Assembly: GCF_014635285.1 (NCBI RefSeq)
Contig: NZ_BMCR01000001.1
Coordinates: forward strand, 62,001 to 126,000
Direction of reading: 5' to 3'
Length of the DNA: 64,000 nucleotides
Source of the DNA: Stappia taiwanensis
GTDB lineage: Bacteria > Pseudomonadota > Alphaproteobacteria > Rhizobiales > Stappiaceae
Shown: in pieces, positions 25,649-34,470 of the stretch
Layout of the letters: every line of letters starts with the position of its first letter
Numbering within the stretch: position 1 is the stretch's first letter
The notes under the pieces: model-generated
The model's input: the letters and a program-made list of their open reading frames with translations, nothing else
Told to the model about the DNA's origin: nothing
Databases searched by the model: none
Translations under genes and position numbers: made by a program

Positions 25649-27489
25649 CCCGGGATGCTGCCCTGCCCGAACCGACCGCCGAGGTCATCGCCGTTCAGGA
25701 CGACCTGGTGTCCATTGCTCCGTTGGGCGATGCGCCGCTGGTCAAGAACGAGGTGATCTACATCATTCCGCACGGCCCGGAGCGGCTGGGCCGCCCCCGC
25801 GAATATCTGAAGGCGGAGGTCCTGCGCGTGCGCGGCACATCCGCCGAGGCGCAGGTGTTCGAAAGCACCCAAGGGGTACGGATCGGCGACAAGGTGATCC
25901 AGAGCGGCGAGATGCTGTCGGCGATGCTCGGGCCGGGCCTGCTCAGCGGTGTGTTCGACGGGATGCAGACGCCGCTTGCCGATGTCGCGGCCAGCCATGG
26001 CTTCTTCCTGCCGCGCGGCGTGCTGGTGCCGGCCCTCGACACCCGGCGCAAATGGGCCTTCACCCCGACGGTGGCCTCCGGCGATGTGGTCCGCGCCGGC
26101 GACACCCTGGGCACGGTGCCCGAGGGGCGTTTCGCCCACCGGATCATGGTGCCCTTCGGCTTTCGCGGCAGCTTCACCGTGGAGCGGGTGCGGGAAGGGG
26201 CCTTCACCATCGAAGAGGTGGTGGCGACCTTGCGCGATGCGCGCGGCGAGCGTCACGATCTGACCTTGATGCAGCGCTGGCCGGTGCGCCGTTCGATCCC
26301 CGAGGCGCTGACCCGCGCCGGCCAGAGCGAGCGGCTTTATCCGTCCGAACCGCTGATCACCACCATTCGCCTGATCGACACCTTCTTCCCCATCGCCCGT
26401 GGCGGGACGGGCTGCATTCCCGGGCCGTTCGGCGCTGGCAAGACGGTGCTGCAATCGCTGATCTCGCGGTTTTCCGCCGTCGATATCGTCATCGTCGTGG
26501 CCTGCGGCGAGCGCGCCGGCGAGGTGGTGGAGACGATCACCGAGTTTCCCAGCCAGCCGGACCCGTCCGGCGATGGCACGCTGATGGACCGCACCGTTCT
26601 GGTCTGTAACACCTCCTCCATGCCGGTGGCGGCGCGCGAGGCCTCGATCTACACCGGCATCACGCTCGGCGAGTATTACCGGCAGATGGGCTTCGATGTG
26701 TTGCTGATCGCCGATTCCACCTCCCGCTGGGCCCAGGCCATGCGTGAGACCTCCGGGCGGCTGGAGGAAATCCCCGGCGAGGAGGCGTTTCCCGCCTATC
26801 TGGACTCGGCCATCAAGGGCATCTACGAGCGCGCCGGCGTGTTCCGCACCGCCCATGGCGATACCGGCAGCCTGACGGTGATGGGCACGGTGTCGCCGGC
26901 CGGCGGCAATTTCGAGGAGCCGGTGACCCAGTCGACCCTCGGCACGGTCAAGACCTTCCTTGGTCTGTCCTATGACCGCGCCTACAAGCGGTTTTATCCG
27001 GCCGTCGATCCGCTGCTGTCCTGGTCGCGCTACCGCCCGCAACTCGCCGATTGGTACACCCGCGAGGCCGGAGCGGATTGGGGCGAGCGGGTCGATGAGA
27101 TGGTGGAGCTGCTCCGGCGCGGCGACGAGATTGCCCGCATGATGCAGGTGACCGGCGAGGACGGGGTGACCACCGAGGATTTCGTCACGCAGCAGAAGGC
27201 GCTGTTCCTCGATATGGTCTATCTGCAGCAGGACGCCTTTGACGATGTGGACGCCTCCGCGCCGTTGCCGCGCCAGAAGGAGACCTTCGATCTGGTCTAT
27301 CAGGTGGCGGCGCAGGAGTTCGAATTTGCGGACAAAGCTGCCGTGCGGGCGTTCTTCACCCGGCTGACCGGCCAGTTCCGCAATCTCAACTACGCGGCCG
27401 ATGGCAGCACGGGACGGGCGGAGCAGATCGCCAGTATCCGGCAGACGCTTGCCAGCGCGCCGACGGCCTACAGGGACGCGGCACAATGA
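25645..27489 (+). CDS. ntpA: V-type ATPase subunit A (catalytic)
   Basis: Catalytic subunit of V1, 614 residues. It has the A-type N-terminal barrel, the bulge domain (about 110-200), and the Walker A motif GPFGAGKT at 260-267. VVACGERAGEVVE and LIADSTSRWAQAMRE follow, as in all A subunits. It is the last ATPase gene and overlaps the following phosphatase by four bases. Being at the end while B is first is the odd feature of the operon. Confidence 0.95.
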   Translation: MTRDAALPEPTAEVIAVQDDLVSIAPLGDAPLVKNEVIYIIPHGPERLGRPREYLKAEVLRVRGTSAEAQVFESTQGVRIGDKVIQSGEMLSAMLGPGLLSGVFDGMQTPLADVAASHGFFLPRGVLVPALDTRRKWAFTPTVASGDVVRAGDTLGTVPEGRFAHRIMVPFGFRGSFTVERVREGAFTIEEVVATLRDARGERHDLTLMQRWPVRRSIPEALTRAGQSERLYPSEPLITTIRLIDTFFPIARGGTGCIPGPFGAGKTVLQSLISRFSAVDIVIVVACGERAGEVVETITEFPSQPDPSGDGTLMDRTVLVCNTSSMPVAAREASIYTGITLGEYYRQMGFDVLLIADSTSRWAQAMRETSGRLEEIPGEEAFPAYLDSAIKGIYERAGVFRTAHGDTGSLTVMGTVSPAGGNFEEPVTQSTLGTVKTFLGLSYDRAYKRFYPAVDPLLSWSRYRPQLADWYTREAGADWGERVDEMVELLRRGDEIARMMQVTGEDGVTTEDFVTQQKALFLDMVYLQQDAFDDVDASAPLPRQKETFDLVYQVAAQEFEFADKAAVRAFFTRLTGQFRNLNYAADGSTGRAEQIASIRQTLASAPTAYRDAAQ

Positions 27490-28193
27490 CCGGGACGAAC
27501 CAACCGATGAGCGCGGAAGCCCAGCCTCGGGCGATCCTGTTCGATCTCGATGGGACGCTGATTGATTCCGTGCCGGATCTGACCACATCGGTGAATATCT
27601 TGCTGGAAATGCGCGGCGAGCCGCCGCTGTCCACCGGAGAGGTGCGGGCGATGGTCGGCAACGGCATCGCCAAGCTGGTGGAGCGGGCGTTTGCCGCGCG
27701 GGGACAGGCACTTGCCGGCGAAAGGCTTGAGGTGGAAGTCGCCGCGATGATGGAGATCTACGGTCGCCATCTCGTCGACAAGACGACACTGCTGCCCGGC
27801 GCGGCGGACATCCTTGCGTTTTGCGCGGAACACGGCATCGCGGCGGCGGTGGTGACCAACAAGCCCGAGGCCCTGTCCCGCAGGATCGTCAGCCAATTCG
27901 GTCTGGATGCGTACGTTACGCTGATCCTTGGCGGCGACAGCGGACCGGCGCGCAAGCCGGCACCGGACATGCTGCTTCATACGGCCTCGGCGCTCGGCCT
28001 TCCGGTCTCCGGCTGCGTGATGGTCGGCGACAGCCCCGCCGATATCGACGCGGCGAAGGCGGCAGTCATGGCTTCCGTTGTCGTGCGCGGCGGCTACACC
28101 ACCATCCCGGTGGAGGAGCTTGGCGCCGATTTGGTGATTGACGCTCTTCCGGACCTGCCCCAGGCACTCACCCGCCTGGGCGTCCCGGCCTGA
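27486..28193 (+). CDS. gph: Phosphoglycolate phosphatase, HAD family
   Basis: Dephosphorylates 2-phosphoglycolate, a by-product of DNA repair and of oxygenation by RuBisCO. The 235-residue HAD-IA protein has motif I FDLDGT near 19-24 (nucleophile Asp20), motif II VTNKPE, the conserved Lys before PAPDML, and motif IV GDSPADIDAAKAA. The length and the early MVGNGI...LVERAF cap match Gph. It is translationally coupled to subunit A (ATGA), so it is coexpressed with the V-ATPase. An internal ATG at 27507 is an alternative start. Confidence 0.85.
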   Translation: MTGTNQPMSAEAQPRAILFDLDGTLIDSVPDLTTSVNILLEMRGEPPLSTGEVRAMVGNGIAKLVERAFAARGQALAGERLEVEVAAMMEIYGRHLVDKTTLLPGAADILAFCAEHGIAAAVVTNKPEALSRRIVSQFGLDAYVTLILGGDSGPARKPAPDMLLHTASALGLPVSGCVMVGDSPADIDAAKAAVMASVVVRGGYTTIPVEELGADLVIDALPDLPQALTRLGVPA

Positions 28194-28228
28194 CGTGGGT
28201 GTGAGGCGGGCACGGCCCGAGTGATGCG

Positions 28229-28266
28229 CTCCGGCGCCGGTGGACGATCCGCCGGCGCCGGAGTTT
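28229..28266. terminator. Terminator between convergent gph and adh genes
   Basis: A perfect 12-bp stem, CTCCGGCGCCGG (28229-28240) with CCGGCGCCGGAG (28252-28263), has an 11-nt loop and is followed by TTT on the plus strand. It lies in the 79-bp gap between the phosphatase and the convergent oxidoreductase. Confidence 0.75.
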
Positions 28267-28272
28267 ATCGGA

Positions 28273-29292
28273 TCAGGCTGCGTCGAAACCGCTGATCGCG
28301 ATCTTGCCCTTGGCGGTTCCGCGCTCGATACGCCGGTGCGCCTCGCGCAGGTTCGCCGCGTTGATCGGCGACAACTCCGTATCGAGGGTGGTGCGCAGAA
28401 AACCCCGGTCGATCTGATCGGCAATAAAGCACAAGAGCCGGTGCTGCTCGATCATGTCCGGCGTCTGGAACATGGCGCGGGTGAACATCAGTTCCCAATG
28501 CAGGCTGGCGGCCTTGGTCTTCATCAGCTCCATGGGCATCGGCAGGTCGGTGTCGTCGATGGAGACGATACCGCCCTGCGGCCGGATCAGTTCGACCGCC
28601 TCCGCCCAATGACGCATGTCGTTGAAGATGGCGATGTGATCCACGTGCTCAATGCCAAGCGCCCGGACCTGTTCGACCATCGGTTCGCGGTGGTTGATCA
28701 CATGATCCGCCCCAAGCTCCTTCACCCAGGCGATGGTTTCCGGCCGTGAGGCGGTGGCAAGCACCGTCAGCCCGGCGCGCTTGGCGAGCTGGATGCCGAT
28801 GGACCCAACGCCGCCGGCACCGCCAATGATCAGGAGTGTCTGGCCAGCATCGGCGCCATCCCGGTCGATGCCGAGCCGATGGAAGAAGGCTTCATAGGCG
28901 GTGATCGAGGTCAGCGGCAGGGCGGCCGCCTCCGCGTGGCTGAGGCTCTTCGGCTTGTGCCCGACAATCCGTTCATCCACGAGCTGGAATTGCTGGTTGC
29001 TGCCGGGGCGGGTCAGGTCTCCTGCGTAGAAGACCGCATCGCCTGGCTGGAACAGGGTGACATCCGGGCCGACCGCCTCGACGACGCCGCTGGCGTCCCA
29101 GCCCAGAACACGCGGGGCCTCCTCGACCGCATCCTTGGGCGCGCGAATCTTCGTGTCGACCGGATTGACTGCGACCGCCTTGACCGCGACGAGAAGGTCG
29201 CGGCCTTGCGGCTGCGGTCGGGGCAGGTCGACGTCCAGGAGCGCTTCCGGATCATCGATCGGCAGATAGCGGGTGAGGGCAATGGCTTTCAT
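28273..29292 (-). CDS. Zinc-binding-type alcohol dehydrogenase family protein (quinone-oxidoreductase-like)
   Basis: A 339-residue medium-chain reductase of the NADPH-dependent, zinc-free quinone reductase branch. It starts MKAIALTRYLPIDDPEALLDVDLP, a pattern I recall from the TIGR02817 family. The cofactor site reads IIGGAGGVGSIGIQLAKRAG (about 154-173). The zinc cysteines of true alcohol dehydrogenases are absent. Its substrate is unknown and a role in reducing reactive carbonyls or quinones is only inference. ATG 29292 is chosen because the family N-terminus begins there. Upstream codons in frame do not resemble it. Confidence 0.83.
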   Translation of the reverse strand: MKAIALTRYLPIDDPEALLDVDLPRPQPQGRDLLVAVKAVAVNPVDTKIRAPKDAVEEAPRVLGWDASGVVEAVGPDVTLFQPGDAVFYAGDLTRPGSNQQFQLVDERIVGHKPKSLSHAEAAALPLTSITAYEAFFHRLGIDRDGADAGQTLLIIGGAGGVGSIGIQLAKRAGLTVLATASRPETIAWVKELGADHVINHREPMVEQVRALGIEHVDHIAIFNDMRHWAEAVELIRPQGGIVSIDDTDLPMPMELMKTKAASLHWELMFTRAMFQTPDMIEQHRLLCFIADQIDRGFLRTTLDTELSPINAANLREAHRRIERGTAKGKIAISGFDAA

Positions 29293-29553
29293 GGCAGGCT
29301 CCGTGCGAGAGAAAGGCGCGCGCCGGACCGCCCGGAAAGAGCTCCGGTCCGATTGGAGCCTTGTCGGTTTTGGGCCCGCGCCATTTGTGTGACCGGAGCC
29401 TAGCCTCGTTGGTGAAGTACGGAGAATTGCCGGAATCACGGAAACCGTATTCGGAACAGCCGAATGCTGGAGCCGCGAAGCGTGATGCCACTGTGTCTGA
29501 GCGGCGAGCTGTCCCGTAGACCGTGGAGCAGGCGAAGGGGGCATGTCGGAAGC

Positions 29554-29578
29554 CGTCCGGCCTCTTTCGGGCCGGACG
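29554..29578 (-). terminator. Probable terminator after the methyltransferase gene
   Basis: A 9-bp perfect stem, CGTCCGGCC (29554-29562) with GGCCGGACG (29570-29578), and a 7-nt loop lie just after the stop of the leftward methyltransferase gene. The T content after it is low. The gap to the next gene on the left is 291 bp, and I see nothing else in it. Confidence 0.5.
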
Positions 29579-29583
29579 CTGGA

Positions 29584-30204
29584 TCAACGGTCTCTGCGGA
29601 AGAGACTGAACTGGAAAGACTGTGGCTTTCCCCATGGGGTCTGGTGCAGATGATGCCGGTGCGCGACGAGCGCGAAGCGCTCTCCAAGAACCTCGGCAAG
29701 GCCTTCCGGGCTGTACCGGGCAACCGGGAGGCCACTGCAGGTCTCGGGTCCGTCTGGTGCGAAGGTCGCGATCATCGCATGCCCACCAACGACCAATCCT
29801 TTTGCGAGACTGTTCAGATAGGCCGCGCGGTCCTTGGCATCGACCAGGAAATGGAAGACGGCCCTGTCATGCCAAAAATCGTAGTGGCGGTCGGGGCTCC
29901 AGGCTGTGATGTCGGCGGCAATCCAGCTCACGGCGTCGCCGGCTTGTCCCAGTCGCTGCCGCGCCGCATCGAGAGCGACTTGGGAAAGGTCGAGGACCGT
30001 GACGTCCCGGAGCCCCAGATCCAGCAGCGTTCCAGCAAATCGGGATGTGCCGCCTCCGATGTCGATGGCGGAGGAGGTTGCTGAAATGCCTGCCAGTTTG
30101 GCCAGTTCCAGCGAGAGCTGCGCCTCCTCCTGATGCCAGCTCAGTTGCGTCTCGGACTTCTGGTCATAAACCGTGTCCCAGTGCTCTCTTTTCTTGTCGG
30201 TCAT
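29584..30204 (-). CDS. Class I SAM-dependent methyltransferase
   Basis: A 206-residue soluble methyltransferase. Motif I is AIDIGGGTSRFAGTLL (about 43-58), followed by VTVLDLS and a helix. The later DFWHDRAVFHFLVDAKDRAAYL segment is characteristic of the small UbiE/thiopurine-methyltransferase-like group. The protein starts MTDKKREHWDTVYDQKSETQLSWHQ. This N-terminus is widespread in proteins annotated only as methyltransferases, and the substrate is unknown. ATG 30204 follows a GGAGAC site. An upstream in-frame ATG at 30300 would add 32 residues of unlike composition. Confidence 0.82.
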   Translation of the reverse strand: MTDKKREHWDTVYDQKSETQLSWHQEEAQLSLELAKLAGISATSSAIDIGGGTSRFAGTLLDLGLRDVTVLDLSQVALDAARQRLGQAGDAVSWIAADITAWSPDRHYDFWHDRAVFHFLVDAKDRAAYLNSLAKGLVVGGHAMIATFAPDGPETCSGLPVARYSPEGLAEVLGERFALVAHRHHLHQTPWGKPQSFQFSLFRRDR

Positions 30205-30841
30205 GGTGTCTCCGTCACCGCTTGTGCCGCACAGGCGAGGCCCAAGCGGATAGCACCCCGACCAGGGCGACTCCAGAGCTTTGCAATGCGCGGATGTCAT
30301 CGCGGCGCGCGAGGATCACGATAAGCTGGAAGGAACCGGTGTGCTGCGGAAGGTGCGATCAGGCCGACCTGTCCGGCGCGATCTGACGTGCGGGATAAGG
30401 GTCGATCTGGGTTCGCGGCCTCTGGTGGAATGGTGGCTACTTCGAGAATTGCACGTAAAAAGAGTATTAAAAAAATAAAGCAACCAATTATATCGATATG
30501 ACTATTTTTCTGGTCCAATTCCGAGTCGGAGCCCCCTTGGAGGAAGAGTAACATATTGAAATAAAAGCGACTCCAAAAATCGATAGCAAGTTCGGTTGCG
30601 CCTGCGCGTTTTGGTTGTATTATGCATACGTACTACCGGAATTGAGGTTCCAGCTTTTCGAGAGAGGAATATGTTTACCGGCCGAATAGGTCTGGCAGCG
30701 ACTGACGGGGTGGGGTCGATCCCGTCGGTTTGTCGTTCCGGTCGAAGCCCTGAGGTGTGGCAGGCGCGCGCGGTCGCCTGCTTGCGTTGACGAAGACGTA
30801 TCTCGACCCGCTCCCCAAAACCGAACATGAGAAGGCATTCG
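30205..30841. other. Divergent, AT-rich intergenic region before the LysR gene
   Basis: This 637-bp stretch contains no supported gene. About 30455-30660 is clearly AT-richer than the surroundings (runs such as TTAAAAAAATAAAG) and probably carries the LysR promoter. A 39-codon open frame at 30671-30790 has a purine-rich site (GAGAGGAAT) before its ATG. No family resemblance or codon evidence backs it. Confidence 0.5.
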
Positions 30842-31819
30842 ATGAATCTCAGGAGGTTACGGTTTTTCGTCACCGTCGCGGAAGAGTTGCATTTCGGACG
30901 CGCTGCCGAGCGGTTGTGCATGACACAGCCCCCTTTGAGCCAGGCCATTCTTGCCCTGGAACAGGAACTGTCGGTCACCTTGTTCGAGCGGACGAAGCGC
31001 CATGTGGCGCTGACGCCCGTCGGCAAAAAATTGTTGCCTCATGTCACCAGGCTGCTGGAGGAGGTGGAGGAGTTGCCCGGTCTTGCTCGCGAGTTGGCGC
31101 GCGGAGAGGTGGGAGCTCTGAATCTGGGGTTCGTGACCACTGCGGATTACAGCTTGCTGCCCACGCTGATCGGCCGCTATCGGCAGAACTATCCCAAGGT
31201 GAAGATTTCCTTACGGGAGATGAGCAGCGATCTTCAGGTCGAGGCTCTGCTGCAGGGAGAGATCGATGCCGGATTGATGACCCCGCTGCATACGACCTTG
31301 CACGCCTCGTTGTCCTATCTGCCGCTGTATCATGAGCAGTTGGTGGCAGCCGTGCCGGAAGCATGGGTCGCGAGCGGGCGTCTCACGCCGGTCGAGGGGC
31401 GGCTGCCACTGGCTGAGGTGGCGCGCGAGCCTCTGGTGCTCTTCCCCCGGCGCAGCGCTCCGGTCTTTCACGATATCATCACCAACTATTTCGAAGTCAA
31501 CGGCACCCGACCGGTCATCGGCCAGGAGGCGATCCAGATGCAGACGATCATCAGTCTGGTTTCCGCCGGGATCGGGGTGGCACTGGTGCCTGGCTCGCTA
31601 TGTCAGCTTGCCCGCCCCGGCGTGCGCTACCTGTCGCTTGCCGAGAAGCCTCCAACCATCGAGACCGGCCTCGCCTGGCGCCGGGACGATCCCTCGCCAA
31701 CGGTGAACCGGCTCGTTGAGGCCGCCGAGGCGCAAGGGGACGTGGGGGAGATGCCCACGCTGGCGCCCGCCTTGATGGTCGCAACGAGAGAGCGGCACCG
31801 TCAGAACGGGGCGATCTAG
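30842..31819 (+). CDS. LysR-family transcriptional regulator
   Basis: A 325-residue regulator. The N-terminal winged helix-turn-helix is MNLRRLRFFVTVAEELHFGRAAERL (quoted start; domain about 1-60). It is followed by a linker helix and a periplasmic-binding-protein-like effector domain from about 90. The HTH style (LHFGRAAERLCMTQPPLSQAI) resembles the CatM/BenM/CbnR group that responds to aromatic or carboxylic acids. The effector is unknown. The next same-strand gene is the SDR at 32257, 437 bp on, a possible but unproven target. ATG 30842 matches the family start. ATG 30827 is an alternative. Confidence 0.85.
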   Translation: MNLRRLRFFVTVAEELHFGRAAERLCMTQPPLSQAILALEQELSVTLFERTKRHVALTPVGKKLLPHVTRLLEEVEELPGLARELARGEVGALNLGFVTTADYSLLPTLIGRYRQNYPKVKISLREMSSDLQVEALLQGEIDAGLMTPLHTTLHASLSYLPLYHEQLVAAVPEAWVASGRLTPVEGRLPLAEVAREPLVLFPRRSAPVFHDIITNYFEVNGTRPVIGQEAIQMQTIISLVSAGIGVALVPGSLCQLARPGVRYLSLAEKPPTIETGLAWRRDDPSPTVNRLVEAAEAQGDVGEMPTLAPALMVATRERHRQNGAI

Positions 31820-32256
31820 GTTTTCGGGACTTCAATTGGCTGCGATCTGCGCATGTTCCCCCGGTTCAATGGGGCGGAAACTCGCATCCTGCCTCTTTCC
31901 GGGCCGCCCCTTCCGCTGCGTCCTGATCTGGCACAAGGCTCACCCCTTCGCAGGACATAAAAGGGCTGTCAGCTTCTCTTTGTCTGCGTGCGATGGCAAA
32001 CCAGTCAATAAAAACAAATGCGCGATAGATCTGAAGACGCTACCATCTGGGCGGGATTGGGAGAAAAGGGAAGGCAGAGGGGAGACGACTTCCGGAATTA
32101 AAGGGCGTCTGGATAAGGGGGAGACGATGGCGTGCCCTAACACTGTCCTCTTGCTTTCCCGTATCAACAGATCTTTGCATGCCTTCGCGGCAGGTTTCCC
32201 ATGACGACGGCCAATAGCGAGGATACGGCCCGAGAGGGGCGATGGAGGAAAGGCGG
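31820..32256. other. Intergenic region between LysR and SDR genes
   Basis: A 437-bp stretch with no gene I can support. It includes a moderately AT-rich segment near 31975-32030. The promoter of the SDR gene must lie here. I see no clear operator palindrome or terminator. Confidence 0.4.
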
Positions 32257-33030
32257 ATGGGGCGGGATCTGACGGGGCGTTGTTACGTGGTCACTGGCGG
32301 GGCTTCCGGGATCGGCCTTGCCACCGCGCGCCGGTTGCTGGCGGATGGGGCGCGGGTCGCACTCCTCGATCTGGATGAAGACCGGCTCGCCGAGGCGCAA
32401 CGGTTGTTGTTGCAGGAGGCGCCTGACCCGGCAGATGAAAGGGTCGCCACGGAGCTGGTGGACATTTGCGACGAGGACAGCGTGTTTGCCGCCTTCGCGG
32501 CAGTGCGAGGGCACTTCATGGCTTCGCTCTCCGGCCTCGTCAACTCCGCCGGAATCGCCCGGAATGTGCCATTTGTCGACACCTCGGCGGCGATGATGCG
32601 TCAGGTGCTCGATGTCAATGTGGTCGGCACGTTTCTGTGTGCCCGCGCGTTTGTCGACAGCGGCCCTGAGGACGGGGCGGCGATCGTCAACATTACCTCG
32701 GTCTCTGGCATGACCGGCAACACCGGCCGTTCCGCCTATGGCGCGTCCAAGGGCGCGGTGATTGCCCTGACCCGGGTGATGGCGACCGAACTTGCCGAAT
32801 TTGGTATTCGCGTCAACGCGGTGGCGCCGGGGCCGGTGCGCACGCCGATGGTCGCCGCGCTCCATGCGGAAGGGGGCGCGGATCAATGGACCGGGCGTAT
32901 TCCGCTGCGCCGCTATGGAGAACCGGAAGAGCTGGCCGAGGCAATTGGCTTTCTGGTGTCCCCATCCGCCAGTTTCGTCACCGGAGAAGTCATGGTCGTG
33001 GATGGTGGATTTCTGGTGGCGGGCGTCTAG
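32257..33030 (+). CDS. Short-chain dehydrogenase/reductase (SDR)
   Basis: A 257-residue NAD(P)-dependent oxidoreductase of the classical SDR family. The cofactor motif TGGASGIG is at 13-20, followed by LDLDEDR with an acidic residue that suggests NAD preference. The NAG-like NSAG is near 96-99. The catalytic triad is Ser148, Tyr161 and Lys165. Gene neighbours give no substrate. ATG 32257 is preferred because GGAGGAAAGG precedes it at the right distance. ATG 32242 is an alternative that adds five residues. Confidence 0.87.
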   Translation: MGRDLTGRCYVVTGGASGIGLATARRLLADGARVALLDLDEDRLAEAQRLLLQEAPDPADERVATELVDICDEDSVFAAFAAVRGHFMASLSGLVNSAGIARNVPFVDTSAAMMRQVLDVNVVGTFLCARAFVDSGPEDGAAIVNITSVSGMTGNTGRSAYGASKGAVIALTRVMATELAEFGIRVNAVAPGPVRTPMVAALHAEGGADQWTGRIPLRRYGEPEELAEAIGFLVSPSASFVTGEVMVVDGGFLVAGV

Positions 33031-33068
33031 GGCATATCCGCAGCGCTGCCGGTCATCGGATCGTTGGA

Positions 33069-34466
33069 TCAGATATGCAGCGCCTTGCCGAGGGCGGCGA
33101 GGCAGGCTTCCTGCACGGCTTCGCTCTGGGTCGGATGGGCGTGGATCACCGCGCCGATGTCATCGAGCCGCGCGCCCATCTCGATGGCGGTGGAAAACGC
33201 GGCGCTGAGTTCCGAGGCGCCCGCGCCGACCGCTTGCAAGCCGAGGAGGACATTATTGTCCTCGCGGGCGACGGCGCGCACGAAGCCGGTCTCCGCCTGC
33301 ATGGTCATCGCGCGGCCATTGGCGGCGAAGGGGAACTGGCCGGTGCGGATGGCGATCCCTTGCGCCTTTGCCTCCTCCGGCGATAGCCCGCAGCTGACGA
33401 TCTCCGGATCGGTGAAACAGACGGCGGGAATGCAGCGCGCATCCCACCGGCGACGGTGACCGGCGACGATCTCGGCCACCATTTCCCCTTGCGCCATTGC
33501 CCGGTGGGCCAGCATCGGCTCGCCGGTGACATCGCCAATGGCGAAGACGCCGCGCATGGAGGTGCGGCAGGTCGCGTCGATGCGGATGAAGCCGCCGTCC
33601 ATCGTAAGGCCGAGCTCGGAAATGCCGGCACCGTCCGACCGGGGCCGCCGACCAACGGTGATGAGGATCCGGTCCGCTGGAAGGTCGCAGGGTTCCGCGT
33701 AGTCTTCACCTTGCGCGACCTGAAGGCCAGCATCCGACAGGCCGAGCGCGCGGGTCTCGGTCATCACCGTGACCCCCAGCGCCTTGAGGGACGCGAGCAC
33801 GGGTTTCGTCAACGCGGTGTCGTATTGCGGCAGGATGCGGTTTGTGGCCTCGACCACGGTGACCTGCGCGCCGAGCTTGGCGAAGGCCGTGCCGATCTCA
33901 AGCCCGATGTAGCCGCCGCCGACCACGACCAGCCGTTCCGGCACCGCATCAAGGGCAAGCGCTTCGGTGGAGCCGATCACCTTGCCGTCAAAGGGCAGGA
34001 AGGGCAGCTCCACCGGCGCGGAACCGGTGGCGATCACCACCGCTTCGGCGTGGATCTCGCACACCCCTTCCGGCCCTCGTACCCGTACGGTCTTGCCATC
34101 GACGAACTCCGCCCGCCCGGCGAGAACGCGGGTTCCGGCTTTTTTCAAGAGCCCGGCAACGCCCTTGGTCAGGCGCTCGACGATGCCATCCTTCCAGGAG
34201 ACGGTGGCGGCAAGGTCGATGGCCGGGGCCTTCGCCGAGATGCCAAGGGGGGAGGTGCCGCCGGCAAAGCCGCGCAGCTTGTGAAACTCCTCCGCTGCGT
34301 GGATCAGCGCCTTGGAGGGAATGCAGCCGACCGTGAGACAGGTGCCGCCCGGGGTGTCTTCCTCCACTAGGATGGTGTCGAGCCCGAGCTGGCCGGCGCG
34401 GATGCCGCAGACATAGCCGCCCGGGCCGCCGCCGATGATCAGAAGCTTGCAGGTCTCTTCGCGCAT
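33069..34466 (-). CDS. lpdV: Dihydrolipoyl dehydrogenase (E3)
   Basis: Reoxidises dihydrolipoamide of the E2 subunit with NAD+. The 465-residue flavoprotein has the FAD motif GGGPGG at 12-17, the redox disulphide GGTCLTVGCIPSK with Cys43 and Cys48, the NAD motif GGGYIG in the middle, and the active-site His444-Glu449 pair in AHPTQSE near the C-terminus. It is the last gene of a four-gene leftward operon encoding a branched-chain 2-oxoacid dehydrogenase, so it is probably the dedicated E3, separate from that of pyruvate dehydrogenase. Confidence 0.93.
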   Translation of the reverse strand: MREETCKLLIIGGGPGGYVCGIRAGQLGLDTILVEEDTPGGTCLTVGCIPSKALIHAAEEFHKLRGFAGGTSPLGISAKAPAIDLAATVSWKDGIVERLTKGVAGLLKKAGTRVLAGRAEFVDGKTVRVRGPEGVCEIHAEAVVIATGSAPVELPFLPFDGKVIGSTEALALDAVPERLVVVGGGYIGLEIGTAFAKLGAQVTVVEATNRILPQYDTALTKPVLASLKALGVTVMTETRALGLSDAGLQVAQGEDYAEPCDLPADRILITVGRRPRSDGAGISELGLTMDGGFIRIDATCRTSMRGVFAIGDVTGEPMLAHRAMAQGEMVAEIVAGHRRRWDARCIPAVCFTDPEIVSCGLSPEEAKAQGIAIRTGQFPFAANGRAMTMQAETGFVRAVAREDNNVLLGLQAVGAGASELSAAFSTAIEMGARLDDIGAVIHAHPTQSEAVQEACLAALGKALHI

Positions 34467-34470
34467 CGGC

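Noticed and set aside
30671-30790. 39-codon open frame with a fair ribosome-binding site before LysR
   Set aside because: No homology recognised and composition is not convincing. Kept only as a note in the intergenic entry.
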